Source: Pseudomonadota bacterium (GTDB lineage Bacteria; Myxococcota; Myxococcia; Myxococcales; Myxococcaceae). From it: 64,000 nucleotides of DNA. The first letter of the stretch is position 1. Each line of letters starts with the position of its first letter. Position numbers and translations under genes: made by a program. Shown here piece by piece: positions 44,000-52,935 of the stretch. Location: NCBI GenBank assembly GCA_023426545.1, contig JAFAAN010000171.1, positions 186,001-250,000 of the forward strand, given 5' to 3'. Below the pieces are notes generated by a model. It worked only from the letters and a program-made list of their open reading frames with translations. It did no database searches and was not told where the DNA came from.

Positions 44000-46501
44000 A
44001 TGGCCGCTCAATTCAATCCGCCCGCGTTCAAGGTGCAGATCGGCTCACATGACGCCGATGCATTGAGCGTCTCGGGCATCTCTGGCACCGAAGCGCTGAG
44101 CCACCTGTTCGACTTCCGGGTGGACTTCTTCGCCAAGGACGGCGAGCCCATCGACGCCAAGGAGCTGGTGGGGCAGGACGCGCTCCTCACCCTCTCCGTT
44201 CGCGGCAGCGCGCCGCGCTACGTGCACGGCTGGGTACGCGAAGTGGAGGCGCTGGGCCTGAAGACGGGCCGCCGCCGCTACCGCGCGCACGTGGTGCCCC
44301 GGCTGTGGCGGCTCACCCAGCAGCACCGCAGCCGCATCTTCCAGCAGAAGTCCGTGCCGGACATCCTGAAGGCCGTCCTGGGCGAGGCGGGCGTGAAGAC
44401 GCGGCAGACGCTGTCGGGCAGCTACGCGCCCCGCGACTACTGCGTGCAGTACCGCGAGAGCGACTTCGCCTTCATCAGCCGCCTGATGGAGTGGGAAGGC
44501 ATCTTCTACTTCTTCGAGCATGCGGAGGACGGGCACACCCTGGTGCTGGGAGACAAGCCCAGCGCGCACGCGCCCCTGGCCCAGGGCCAGCAGCTCCCGC
44601 TGCGCCCCAGTCTGGGCAAGGAGGCAGTGGAAGGGGAGTACCTCTCCTCGCTGGAGGTGGTGCACCGCCTGCGGCCCGGCGCCGTGCACCTGAAGGACTT
44701 CGACTTCGAGAAGCCCGGCCTGGACATCTCCGGCAAGGTGCAGGCGCCCGACGGCGTCCCGGAGCTGGAGCTCTACGACTATCCGGCGGGCTACGTGGCG
44801 CCGGGCGTGGGCAAGGCCGCGTCGGCCGTTCGTACGGAAGCGGCCCGCATGGCCGGGCGCACGCTGTCGGGGCAGGGCGTGGCGCCGCGCCTGACGCCCG
44901 GCTACGTGCTGGAGGTGCTGTCCCCCGAGGACGGCACCTTCGCGGGGGAGTACCTCATCACCGAGGTCGTCCACTCGGGCACCCAGCCGGACGTCAGCGC
45001 GGGCAGCGAGGCGCTTCAGGGGCTGTATCGCAACCAGTACCAACTGCTGCCCAAGTCCGTGCCCTACCGGCCCCGCCGGCTGACGCCGCTGCCGCAGATT
45101 GCAGGACCGCAGACGGCCACGGTGGTGGGGCCCGCGGGAGAGGAAATCCACACCGACGCGCACGGGCGCATCAAGGTGCAGTTCCACTGGGACCGCGAGG
45201 GCACGCAGGACGACAGGGCCTCGTGCTGGGTCCGCGTGGGACAGCCCTGGGGCGGCCCAGCCTGGGGCGACGTGTGGCTGCCGCGCATCGGCCAGGAGGT
45301 GGTGGTGCGCTTCCTGGAGGGCGACCCGGACCGGCCGCTGGTGGCGGGGGCCGTCTATAACGGCGCCAACACCGTGCCCTACGGCTTGCCGGGGGAGAAG
45401 ACGAAGTCCACGCGCAAGAGCGCCTCCAGCCTGGGCAGCGACGGCTTCAACGAGGTCCGGCTCGAGGACGCTGCGGGCCAGGAAGAGGTCTTCACCCACG
45501 CGCAGAAGGACGAGGCGCTGCTGACGGAGAACGACAAGGACCAGCAGGTGCGCGGCTTCGAGGACCTGCTGGTGAAGAAGGACCGCAAGCGCACGGTGGA
45601 AGGCAACCAGGAGCTGCGCGTGGGCGCCGACGACGTGAGCGTCGTCGAGCAGAACCAGACGCTGACGGTGCAGGGCAACCGCGCCACCCGGACGACGCAG
45701 TCCCACGATGAGGCGGTGGAGGGCAACCAGCTGATGACGGTGGGCGGCAACCTCACCGCGCTGGTGCTCAAGGGCGCCATGGAGAACGTGGGCGCGGCCA
45801 AGGCCACCACCATTGGTGGGGCCTACAGCGTCAACGTGGCGCTGGCCTACAACGAGGCCACCGGCGGCGCGCGCGCGGTGGAGGTCGCCGCCATGCACAC
45901 GGAGCACGTGCTGGGCTCTCGCCAGGAGATGGTCGCCAAGGACAAGACGGTGGACGTGGGCGGCGGCTGGGACTTGCGGACCAAGGGCCAGCTCACGCTG
46001 ACCATCGGCAAGGACTGGAAAGAGGACATCGGCAAGAAGACGGGCGTCTACGTCACCGACGCCACGGGCGCGCTGGCCAAGCAGTTCGAGCTGAAGGCGG
46101 ACACCTTCTCGCTCATCGTCGGGGACAACCTCATCCTCAAGATGGAGAAGTCCGGCAAGGTGACCTTCACCCTCAAGACGCTCACCGTCGACGGCAAGGA
46201 AGTGAAGTTCAAGGGCGCGAAGGTGAAGATGGAGGCGGCCGGCTCGCTCAAGAGCGACAAGCGCAAGGCGGAGGAGCTGGAGCACCTCAAGGACCCGGCC
46301 CCCGTCAACGTAGAGTTCACGCTCAAGGACATCAACGGCAAGCCCGTCAAGGACCAGCCCTTCGAGCTGCACATGCCCGACGGCTCCATCAAGAAGGGCA
46401 CGGTGGATGGGAGCGGAAAGGGCATGGTGGAGAAGGTTCCACCCGGCGACTACCGCGTTGTCTTCCCGGAGATGTCAGGCCGCATCAACAAGGGTTCCTG
46501 A
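44000..46501 (+). CDS. vgrG: VgrG, type VI secretion spike protein with C-terminal adaptor-like extension
   Basis: An 833-residue VgrG (gp27/gp5-like). The N-terminal gp27-like part covers about 1-370 (FLEG/spike-forming region includes YVHGWVREVEALG and DYCVQYRESDFAFISRLMEWEG). The gp5-like OB fold covers about 375-480 (IKVQFHWDREG, SCWVRVGQPWGG). A needle made of repeats rich in TV/EGNQ (about 480-690) follows. The last 70 residues or so (EFTLKDINGKPVKDQPFELH, GTVDGSGKGMVEKVPPGDY) look like a small transthyretin/Ig-like domain, as seen on VgrGs that load effectors. No hcp, sheath or core type VI genes are in the window. GGGGGAG precedes the ATG. Confidence 0.93.
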   Translation: MAAQFNPPAFKVQIGSHDADALSVSGISGTEALSHLFDFRVDFFAKDGEPIDAKELVGQDALLTLSVRGSAPRYVHGWVREVEALGLKTGRRRYRAHVVPRLWRLTQQHRSRIFQQKSVPDILKAVLGEAGVKTRQTLSGSYAPRDYCVQYRESDFAFISRLMEWEGIFYFFEHAEDGHTLVLGDKPSAHAPLAQGQQLPLRPSLGKEAVEGEYLSSLEVVHRLRPGAVHLKDFDFEKPGLDISGKVQAPDGVPELELYDYPAGYVAPGVGKAASAVRTEAARMAGRTLSGQGVAPRLTPGYVLEVLSPEDGTFAGEYLITEVVHSGTQPDVSAGSEALQGLYRNQYQLLPKSVPYRPRRLTPLPQIAGPQTATVVGPAGEEIHTDAHGRIKVQFHWDREGTQDDRASCWVRVGQPWGGPAWGDVWLPRIGQEVVVRFLEGDPDRPLVAGAVYNGANTVPYGLPGEKTKSTRKSASSLGSDGFNEVRLEDAAGQEEVFTHAQKDEALLTENDKDQQVRGFEDLLVKKDRKRTVEGNQELRVGADDVSVVEQNQTLTVQGNRATRTTQSHDEAVEGNQLMTVGGNLTALVLKGAMENVGAAKATTIGGAYSVNVALAYNEATGGARAVEVAAMHTEHVLGSRQEMVAKDKTVDVGGGWDLRTKGQLTLTIGKDWKEDIGKKTGVYVTDATGALAKQFELKADTFSLIVGDNLILKMEKSGKVTFTLKTLTVDGKEVKFKGAKVKMEAAGSLKSDKRKAEELEHLKDPAPVNVEFTLKDINGKPVKDQPFELHMPDGSIKKGTVDGSGKGMVEKVPPGDYRVVFPEMSGRINKGS

Positions 46502-46549
46502 GGCGGAACGGCCCGCGAGGGCACACGCGCCAGTTCGGATAGGCCAGCG

Positions 46550-48568
46550 ATGGAAACGTACATCGTGAAGAACGGGGACACCCCCGACTCAGTCGCGCAG
46601 AAGTATGGCTTCAAGGAATGGAAGCTCATCTACGAGCATCCGGACAACGCCGCCCTGCGCGCCACGCGCGGCGCCAACGAAATCAAGGCGGATGACCGGG
46701 TCCTCATCCCGGACCTGCCCGAGAACCAGATTTCGGCCGGCGGGCCTCAGAGCCTCATCGCCACCTCGGGAAGACCGCTGGTGCTGCCGCCCGTCCACTT
46801 CGACGCGCACATGCACATCATGAGCGGCAACTGCACGCCCATGCCCGCCATCGTCCAGATGATGAGGGACAAGGGCTTCGGGTGGGCCATCGATACGGGC
46901 ACCAGCCGCACCAAGGTCAATCGCCTGGGCTGGTGGGTGGCGCGGGTCCCGTTCGGTCTCGCGCCCACGATTGGCGACCTGTCGGGCCGCAAGACACTGC
47001 GCATCGGGCAGGACCTGGTCCGCCTCAACGACCACCTCGTCCAGGATGACGTGGCCGTCATGGCGGACGGCATGGGCGGCGCGACGACGTACGAGATTCC
47101 GGCGACCTTCCGGAGCTACCCCTCCACCCAGGGGCACTACGAGGCGCGGGACTCCTATCTGGGCATGTCCGTGGTCCTCACCATGGACATGGATTACTGC
47201 CACCTGGCGGGCTACGACGGAGACCCCGTCTACAGCGTCGAGTCCACCGACGAGGGCCCGCGCATCACCTACCGGTGGCGCACCGAGCCGAACGACCCGG
47301 GAGAGCGCATCACCGCCAGCGCGGACGAGGAGGGGCTCTTCGAGACGTGGTCGCAGCAGATGGAGCAGACGATGCGCGCCGCGGTGGAGCATCCCTTCCG
47401 GATGCTGCCGCTCTACCACTTCGAGCCGCGCCGCTACATCAAGAGCGCCAAGAAGGACGGCCCCTTCAAGCGGGTCGTGACGGCGTCCCAGGCCGCGCCC
47501 TTCCTGGGCTTCAAGATGTACTCGCCCCAGGGCTACATGCCCGTGGAGCGCCACCCGAAGGTGAAGGAGGTCCTGAGCTGGTTCTTCGCCGAGTGCGAGA
47601 AGAAGGACATCCCCATCATGACCCACTGCACGCCCGCGGGGTTCTATACGCACGAGCGGCGCTTCTACCTGGACCATGAGCCGGATGCGGCCATCCGAAG
47701 CAGCGCGAAGTACGCCCCGGACAAGGACAAGCTGGCGGCGGCGGACAAGAACATCGAGAAGGCGCGCGAGCACCTCAAGGAGGTGGAGGAGAGCTGGCTG
47801 AAGCGCAACATCCCGTTCAACGCCCGCCGCGCGCGCAACGCCATCGACGATGCGCTCGAGGCGCGCGAGGCGGTGCTGAACCCAGGGCGGATGCGCTACT
47901 TCTACGAGAACTACGTGCACCCCGAGGCCTGGCGCCCGCTGCTCAAGACGCACCCGAAGTTGCGGCTGTGCCTGGCGCACTTCGCCAGTGACGGTAGCTT
48001 CTGGAACTGGCGCAAGGGGCTCACCGTCACCACGGACGGGCAGAAGATTGCCTATGACAAGAGTTGGATCGTCTCCATCATCGAGCTGTGTCAGGAGTAC
48101 GAGAACTTCTACACGGACATCTCGTACCTGGACTTGATGGAGGACGAGAAGTGGAAGCTGCTCGCTGAAATCCTGAAGAAGCACCCGTGGATGTTGAAGA
48201 AGGTCATGTTCGGCACGGACTGGTACATGATTACCGCCGAGCCGGTGGCCTACGCGGACTGGTACAGCCGCACCCTCCGGGGCCTGGAGTTCATCCAGAA
48301 GCAGCTCCCGACGCAGGTGAACCTCTTCACGCAGTTCGCCACGGTCAACCCGACGCGCTACTACCGGCTGATGGAGGTCGCTCCGAAGTTGAAGGAGGGG
48401 CTGAAGGAGTTCCAGGGCCGCCTGGGCGTGAAGGGGGCGCCGGTGGAGCAACTGGAGACGAACTTCACCACGCTGATGCGGCTGCAGAGTCCCCTGGAGC
48501 AGCTCGACAAGGCCGGTGGGCTGGCCAGCGGCCCGATTCACTACACCGCTTCCTCGAAGCCGAAGTAG
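46550..48568 (+). CDS. LysM-amidohydrolase protein, putative type VI secretion cargo
   Basis: A 672-residue soluble protein without a signal peptide. Residues about 1-55 are LysM-like (YIVKNGDTPDSVAQKYG, DRVLIPDLP), as in type VI cargo adaptors. Residues about 80-600 are an amidohydrolase-superfamily metal site: HxH at H87/H89, K322 in GFKMYS (possible carboxylysine), H359 in MTHC, H477 in LAHF and D557 in FGTDW. All classical metal ligands are present, so it should be active. A helical insertion lies at about 385-455. It follows vgrG by 48 bases with the same strand. The substrate is unknown. It is not a member of a type VI toxin family that I know. Confidence 0.8.
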   Translation: METYIVKNGDTPDSVAQKYGFKEWKLIYEHPDNAALRATRGANEIKADDRVLIPDLPENQISAGGPQSLIATSGRPLVLPPVHFDAHMHIMSGNCTPMPAIVQMMRDKGFGWAIDTGTSRTKVNRLGWWVARVPFGLAPTIGDLSGRKTLRIGQDLVRLNDHLVQDDVAVMADGMGGATTYEIPATFRSYPSTQGHYEARDSYLGMSVVLTMDMDYCHLAGYDGDPVYSVESTDEGPRITYRWRTEPNDPGERITASADEEGLFETWSQQMEQTMRAAVEHPFRMLPLYHFEPRRYIKSAKKDGPFKRVVTASQAAPFLGFKMYSPQGYMPVERHPKVKEVLSWFFAECEKKDIPIMTHCTPAGFYTHERRFYLDHEPDAAIRSSAKYAPDKDKLAAADKNIEKAREHLKEVEESWLKRNIPFNARRARNAIDDALEAREAVLNPGRMRYFYENYVHPEAWRPLLKTHPKLRLCLAHFASDGSFWNWRKGLTVTTDGQKIAYDKSWIVSIIELCQEYENFYTDISYLDLMEDEKWKLLAEILKKHPWMLKKVMFGTDWYMITAEPVAYADWYSRTLRGLEFIQKQLPTQVNLFTQFATVNPTRYYRLMEVAPKLKEGLKEFQGRLGVKGAPVEQLETNFTTLMRLQSPLEQLDKAGGLASGPIHYTASSKPK

Positions 48569-48580
48569 GAGCGCCCGTTC

Positions 48581-49768
48581 ATGGATTCCAAGCCCACGCC
48601 GGACAAAGCCGGAGGCGCCACGCCCGCGAGCAAGGACCCGTTCCTGCTGACCCCCGGTCTTCCGGGGCCCGCCGCGCCCGTCCGTCAGCGCTCGCCCTTC
48701 CCGTGGAACATGGTGGCGTTGGTCACGCCCATTCCCGAGCCGGACTCGGTGGCGGTCATCACCTTCGATGAGACGCTGTGGCGGCTCCAGTTCACGGACG
48801 GCAAGGTCCGCTCCGTCAAGCTGGACGACGACTACATCGAGCGTGTCTCCGCCGGGGACATGAGCCCGTTGCAGCCGGCCAGCCCCACGCAGCTCGCCTA
48901 CCTCCAGACGCGCCGGCTGGTGCTCTACGACCTCAAGTGGCAGCTCGCGAAGTCCTGGTCCCTGGCGGCCAGCCTGGAGGAGGTCGCGGTGCGGGGCGCG
49001 TGGCTCTCCCAGACGCCTCCGGTGCTGGTGGTGGAGCTCAAGGACACCACGAACTTCCTCACCGAGGACACCCTCGACTTCCGGTTGCGCACCTGGCGCC
49101 TGGAGGGTGACAAGCGCGTGCAATTGGGGGCGCTGGAGCTGGGCTCCGTCGTCGGCGCGGTGAAATGGGACGCGGGCGCGGGGCTGGTGGCGGTGCAGCG
49201 CCCCGGCGCGGCGCTGGAGCTCTACAAGCAGGACCTGGGCAAACCCCAGCCGGAGCACCCGCTGGCGCTCGCGCTGCGCAAGCTGACGGTGGATGGGCTC
49301 ACCGTGCAGTCGCTGCGCCTGCACCCCTCGCTGCCGATGGCGCTGGTGGCCCTGGGGCGGGAGGCCCCGCCGAAGCGCGAGGCGGGGAAGGAGACGCCCG
49401 AGGCACCGGGCATCTGGCGTGTGTCCTGGGAGGGGGCGCCCGCCGTGACGTCGCGGGTGGCGCGTTACGCCGACGGGGAGTCGGTGAGCCTGGGCGAGTT
49501 CTCCCCGGAGAACGACTGGCTCTACTACCGCGTGGTGGACGCGGCGCACCGCAACCCGCATCTCTACGTGCAGCAGGTGCGCGCGGCCTTCAATCCGCCC
49601 CTGTCGCTGGGGCCCGTGCCGGAGTCGGGCGCGGCGCTGCTGTGGACGGGCGGGGCGACGTCGCTCGTCATGTACGACGGGTCGAAGGACGCGCTGGTCC
49701 AATGGAAGCTGCCCGGAGCGGCGCCAGCGAAGCCCGCCGCTTCTCCTCCCAAGTCCGGCGGGAAGTAG
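48581..49768 (+). CDS. Protein of unknown function, possibly beta-propeller; third gene of the VgrG cargo set
   Basis: A 395-residue protein with no signal peptide or lipobox and a Pro/Gly/Lys-rich start and end. The body alternates beta-type stretches of about 40-50 residues (DSVAVITFDETLWRLQFTDGK, RRLVLYDLKWQLAKSW, NDWLYYRVVDAAHRNPHLYV), which suggests a propeller-like fold. No Cys is seen. The gene starts 12 bases after the hydrolase gene, so it is in one operon with it. It could be an immunity protein, chaperone or second cargo; no sequence evidence chooses between them. Confidence 0.7.
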   Translation: MDSKPTPDKAGGATPASKDPFLLTPGLPGPAAPVRQRSPFPWNMVALVTPIPEPDSVAVITFDETLWRLQFTDGKVRSVKLDDDYIERVSAGDMSPLQPASPTQLAYLQTRRLVLYDLKWQLAKSWSLAASLEEVAVRGAWLSQTPPVLVVELKDTTNFLTEDTLDFRLRTWRLEGDKRVQLGALELGSVVGAVKWDAGAGLVAVQRPGAALELYKQDLGKPQPEHPLALALRKLTVDGLTVQSLRLHPSLPMALVALGREAPPKREAGKETPEAPGIWRVSWEGAPAVTSRVARYADGESVSLGEFSPENDWLYYRVVDAAHRNPHLYVQQVRAAFNPPLSLGPVPESGAALLWTGGATSLVMYDGSKDALVQWKLPGAAPAKPAASPPKSGGK

Positions 49769-49777
49769 CGCTGCGGC

Positions 49778-50893
49778 TCAGCGCTGCTTGAGGCGCAGGG
49801 TGGCCCACCGCGCCGCGGCCTCGCACAGCGCTGTTTCGGCGTTCTCGGTGGGGTGGGGCTGCGAGGACAGCTCCACCACTTCGTGGAAGAGGTCCAGCTC
49901 CAGGCCCTCGTCTCGCCGCACCTGCCCGGCGAAGAGCACCACCGGGGTGCCGTGCTCGCGGGCAAGGCGCGCGATGCCGCCCGGCCCCTTGCCCAGCGAC
50001 GTCTGCCGGTCGAAGCGGCCCTCGCCCGTGAGCACCACGTCCGCCATCAACACGCGCCGCTCCAGGCCCAGTGCCCGCTGCACCAGCTCGTAGCCCGGCA
50101 CCAGCCGGGCGCCCGCGAGCGCCAGCAGGCCGAAGCCGAAGCCGCCGGCGGCACCCGCGCCGGGCCAGCCCGCGGGCGTGTCGCCCAGCACCTGGGCCGC
50201 GTGCGCCAGCGCGGCTTCCAGGACTTCGACGCCCGCCGCGTCAGCGCCTTTCTGGGGGCCGAAGAGCCGCGCCGCGCCATCCGGCCCCAGCAGCGGCGAG
50301 GTGACGTCCGTGGCGCCCAGCACCTCCACCTCGCCCAGCCGTGGGTGGCGTCCGCTGGCGTCCACCGAGACGAGCCGCGCCAGCGCCGCGCCACCCGGGG
50401 GCAGCGGCTGGCCCTGCGCGTCCAGGAAGCGGAAGCCCAGCGCCTCGAGCGCACCCGCTCCGGCGTCGCTGGTGGCGCTCCCGCCCAGGCCGACGATGAG
50501 TCGCTCACAGCCCGAGTCCAGGGCCGCCCGCATCAGCTCGCCCGTGCCGTAGGTGGACGCACTCAGCGCGTCGCGGGCCTCGGGGGCCAGCAGGGACAGT
50601 CCGGAGGCCGCCGCCATCTCCACCACCGCGGTGCGGCCATCCTCTACCAGCGCCCAGTGCGCCTCCACGGGCGCGCCGAGCGGCCCGCGCACCACCTGCT
50701 TCCGGCGCTCGCCACGCAGGCCCGCCAGCAGCGCCTCCACCGTTCCCGGCCCGCCGTCCGCGAGCGGCGCCACGTCCAGGACCACGTCGGGCGACGAGGC
50801 CCGGAGGCCCCTGGCCATCGCTTCTGCCGCCTCCGCGGCGGTCAGGGTTCCCTTGAATTCTTGCGGTGCGACGAGCCAGCGAGGAGAAATCAC
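49778..50893 (-). CDS. Glycerate kinase (GlxK-type)
   Basis: A 371-residue enzyme that phosphorylates D-glycerate, linking glyoxylate/serine metabolism to glycolysis. Family motifs: VAPQEFKGTLTAAEAAEAM at the N terminus, PLADGGPGTVEALL, GLGGSATSDAGAGALEALG and TGEGRFDRQTSLGKGP near the C terminus. GTG at 50893 was chosen because the family starts just before the VAPxxFKG segment and the length then fits. The ATG at 50992 would add 33 unrelated residues. It converges with the third gene of the VgrG set, nine bases apart. Confidence 0.9.
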   Translation of the reverse strand: MISPRWLVAPQEFKGTLTAAEAAEAMARGLRASSPDVVLDVAPLADGGPGTVEALLAGLRGERRKQVVRGPLGAPVEAHWALVEDGRTAVVEMAAASGLSLLAPEARDALSASTYGTGELMRAALDSGCERLIVGLGGSATSDAGAGALEALGFRFLDAQGQPLPPGGAALARLVSVDASGRHPRLGEVEVLGATDVTSPLLGPDGAARLFGPQKGADAAGVEVLEAALAHAAQVLGDTPAGWPGAGAAGGFGFGLLALAGARLVPGYELVQRALGLERRVLMADVVLTGEGRFDRQTSLGKGPGGIARLAREHGTPVVLFAGQVRRDEGLELDLFHEVVELSSQPHPTENAETALCEAAARWATLRLKQR

Positions 50894-51056
50894 GATGAGG
50901 GGCTTGGCGCTTTCTTCGGTGTCCAGGGGACTCCAGGAGGCCAGGGGACCCGTACCGCGTCCTTCGCCTGCAAGAGCCCCCACCCGTGGCATACCACTCC
51001 AAGCGCCATTCTCACTCCTGGGGGAGGGGTGTCACATCACTTCGATGTTTCAACCC

Positions 51057-51099
51057 GCAAAACCTGCCAAGAATTCCTGTAAAGACTTGAATTGGCAGG
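51057..51099 (-). terminator. Rho-independent terminator after the Cys-cluster gene
   Basis: Read on the minus strand, CCTGCCAA and TTGGCAGG form an 8-base stem with a 21-base loop that can fold further, followed by TTTTGC. It lies just after the stop of the 51106 gene and closes the methyltransferase/Cys-cluster transcript. Confidence 0.55.
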
Positions 51100-51105
51100 C
51101 AAGAT

Positions 51106-51594
51106 TTACACTTTCACGGCGGCGCGCCATGCCTCCGCATGCCAGTCCAGCAGCGGGCGCGGGGCCTTCAGGGACGGGTCCACGCGCTGGGACACACGCT
51201 CCAGGCGCTCCAGCAGCGCGGCCACCGTCTCCGCGGGCTGACGCGCGGGGCCGCGGATGCGCTCGCAGAAGAAGGTCCGGCAGCCGAAGGGACGGTCCGC
51301 GTACACCGAGCAGCGCAGGCCGGTGGCGTCCAGGTAGGGGCAGCCGCCGTCCGCGCGAGGCGGGGGCAGCGGGCGCTTCTGTGACAACAGCGCCCACTCG
51401 GGCTGCCATAGCCAGGGCTGGCGCCGGGTGATGGCGAGCTGGCAGCACTCCCCGCTGGCCGGGCAGGAGTAGGGGGCGTAGGCCGCGTCCGCCTGGCGAT
51501 AGATGGCGCGCACCTCCTTCAGCGCGCGTTCCCGCTCGCGGGTACCGCCCCGGGGGGCGTCGTCCTCGTCGTCCCAGTCGTCCCGCGTCCACAT
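51106..51594 (-). CDS. YkgJ-type cysteine cluster protein
   Basis: A 162-residue protein with a YkgJ-like metal-chelating cluster: PYSCPASGECCQ, then GCPYLD, RCSVYADRPFGCRTFFC. The spacing of eight Cys fits a family annotated as Fe- or Zn-chelating, often near rRNA or tRNA enzymes. The N terminus is very acidic (DDWDDEDD). It lies 10 bases after the methyltransferase gene and is probably co-transcribed with it. The function is not established. Confidence 0.8.
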   Translation of the reverse strand: MWTRDDWDDEDDAPRGGTRERERALKEVRAIYRQADAAYAPYSCPASGECCQLAITRRQPWLWQPEWALLSQKRPLPPPRADGGCPYLDATGLRCSVYADRPFGCRTFFCERIRGPARQPAETVAALLERLERVSQRVDPSLKAPRPLLDWHAEAWRAAVKV

Positions 51595-51604
51595 GGCCGT
51601 GGCC

Positions 51605-52906
51605 TCAGAGCACCCGGAGCACGAAGCACTTCAGGTAGCGCGTCTCGCGCAGGTTGAGCAGCACCGGATGGTCCCGGCCGGCGCCTCGGCGCTCGATGAT
51701 CTGCACGCGGCGGCGGGCGTCGGCCGCGGCGGAGGCGAGCATGTCCTCGAAGGCCTGCTCGTCCACGTGGTACGTGCAGCTCGCGGTGATGAGGATGCCG
51801 CCTGGCCGCAGCAGCTGCAGGGCGCGCAGGTTGATTTCCTTGTACCCGCGCACCGCGGCGGGGATGGCGTCCTTGTTCTTCGCGAAGGAGGGCGGGTCCA
51901 GGACGATGGTGTCGAAGCGCTTGCCCTCGTCCACCGCGTCGCGGAGGAAGTCGAAGGCGTTGCCCACCACCACGTCCAGGTTGCTCAGCTTGTTGGCCGC
52001 GGCGTTCTCCCGCAGCTGTGCCGCCGCCGCGTCCGAAATCTCCACCGCCGTGACGCGCGTGGCCCGCGTGGCGAGTTGGAGCGCGAAGCCGCCGACGTAG
52101 GAGAAGCAGTCCAGCGCCTCGCCGTGTGCGTAATGCGAGGCCATGACGTGATTCTCGCGCTGGTCCAGGAAGGCGCCCGTCTTCTGGCCCTCCAGCAGGT
52201 CGGCGCGCATCTTCACCAGCCCCTCGTCGAAGGCCACCGGGCCGGACCACTCCCCGCGCAGCACGCCCTTCTCCGGGGGGAGCCCCTCCAGGTGGCGCAC
52301 GCCCACGTCGGAGCGGTTGATGATGCCGCGCGGCTGGAACTGCGCCTGGAGCAGGTCGGCGATGAGCGCCTTGCGTTGCTCCATGGCCGGGACGAGGAAC
52401 TGCACGCTGAGGAAGTCGCCGTAGCGGTCCACCACGAGGCCGGGCAGGCCGTCCGCCTCGCCATGCACCAGCCGGTAGGTCGTCTCGCCGGGCAGCGCGA
52501 GCTGGCGCAGCGCGGCCGCGGCCTGGAGCCGCTCCCGGAAGAAGTCCTCATCCACCGCGATGTCGTCGAAGGACAGCCAGCGCAGGGAAATCTTCGAGTG
52601 CTTCGAATAGAAGGCCTTGCCGAGGAACCAGCCCCGGGTGTCCGTCACCCGCACCACCTCGCCGCCGGCCAGGGCCGGGTCGCCGTTGAGGTCCGCGCGG
52701 TAGATCCACGGGTGTCCGCCCTGCCAGCGCTCCACGCCGCGGCGCAGCAGGGAGACCTGTGGGAGGCCGTCCGGGCCCAGCTCCGGCGTGGCGCGGTCCG
52801 GTGCGGGCTTCTCGGGGCGGGCGTGGGGACGGCCCCGGCCCTGGGGCGGAGCGGGAGGCCGGGAGGCGCCTCGGTGCGGGCGGGGGGGCTTGGATGAGGT
52901 GGGCAT
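51605..52906 (-). CDS. RlmI-type class I rRNA methyltransferase
   Basis: A 433-residue methyltransferase of the RlmI/RlmK family, which methylates 23S rRNA cytosine C5. A basic Pro/Arg-rich N-terminal tail (about 1-50) precedes a PUA-like domain (about 55-130, VERWQGGHPWIYRADL). A central domain follows, then the SAM-binding Rossmann fold (DCFSYVGGFALQLA, IVLDPPSF). The PPSF motif fits the family. ATG at 52906 was chosen. The ATG at 52930 would leave only five bases before the divergent GTG at 52936. The exact target base cannot be read from sequence. Confidence 0.88.
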   Translation of the reverse strand: MPTSSKPPRPHRGASRPPAPPQGRGRPHARPEKPAPDRATPELGPDGLPQVSLLRRGVERWQGGHPWIYRADLNGDPALAGGEVVRVTDTRGWFLGKAFYSKHSKISLRWLSFDDIAVDEDFFRERLQAAAALRQLALPGETTYRLVHGEADGLPGLVVDRYGDFLSVQFLVPAMEQRKALIADLLQAQFQPRGIINRSDVGVRHLEGLPPEKGVLRGEWSGPVAFDEGLVKMRADLLEGQKTGAFLDQRENHVMASHYAHGEALDCFSYVGGFALQLATRATRVTAVEISDAAAAQLRENAAANKLSNLDVVVGNAFDFLRDAVDEGKRFDTIVLDPPSFAKNKDAIPAAVRGYKEINLRALQLLRPGGILITASCTYHVDEQAFEDMLASAAADARRRVQIIERRGAGRDHPVLLNLRETRYLKCFVLRVL

Positions 52907-52935
52907 GGCGTTGGCGGCGTATACTCGCAACCCGC

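Noticed and set aside
46589..49702. Minus-strand frame of over 1000 codons opposite the cargo set
   Set aside because: Low-complexity Arg/Val/Leu/His composition; the + strand frames carry LysM and metal-site motifs.
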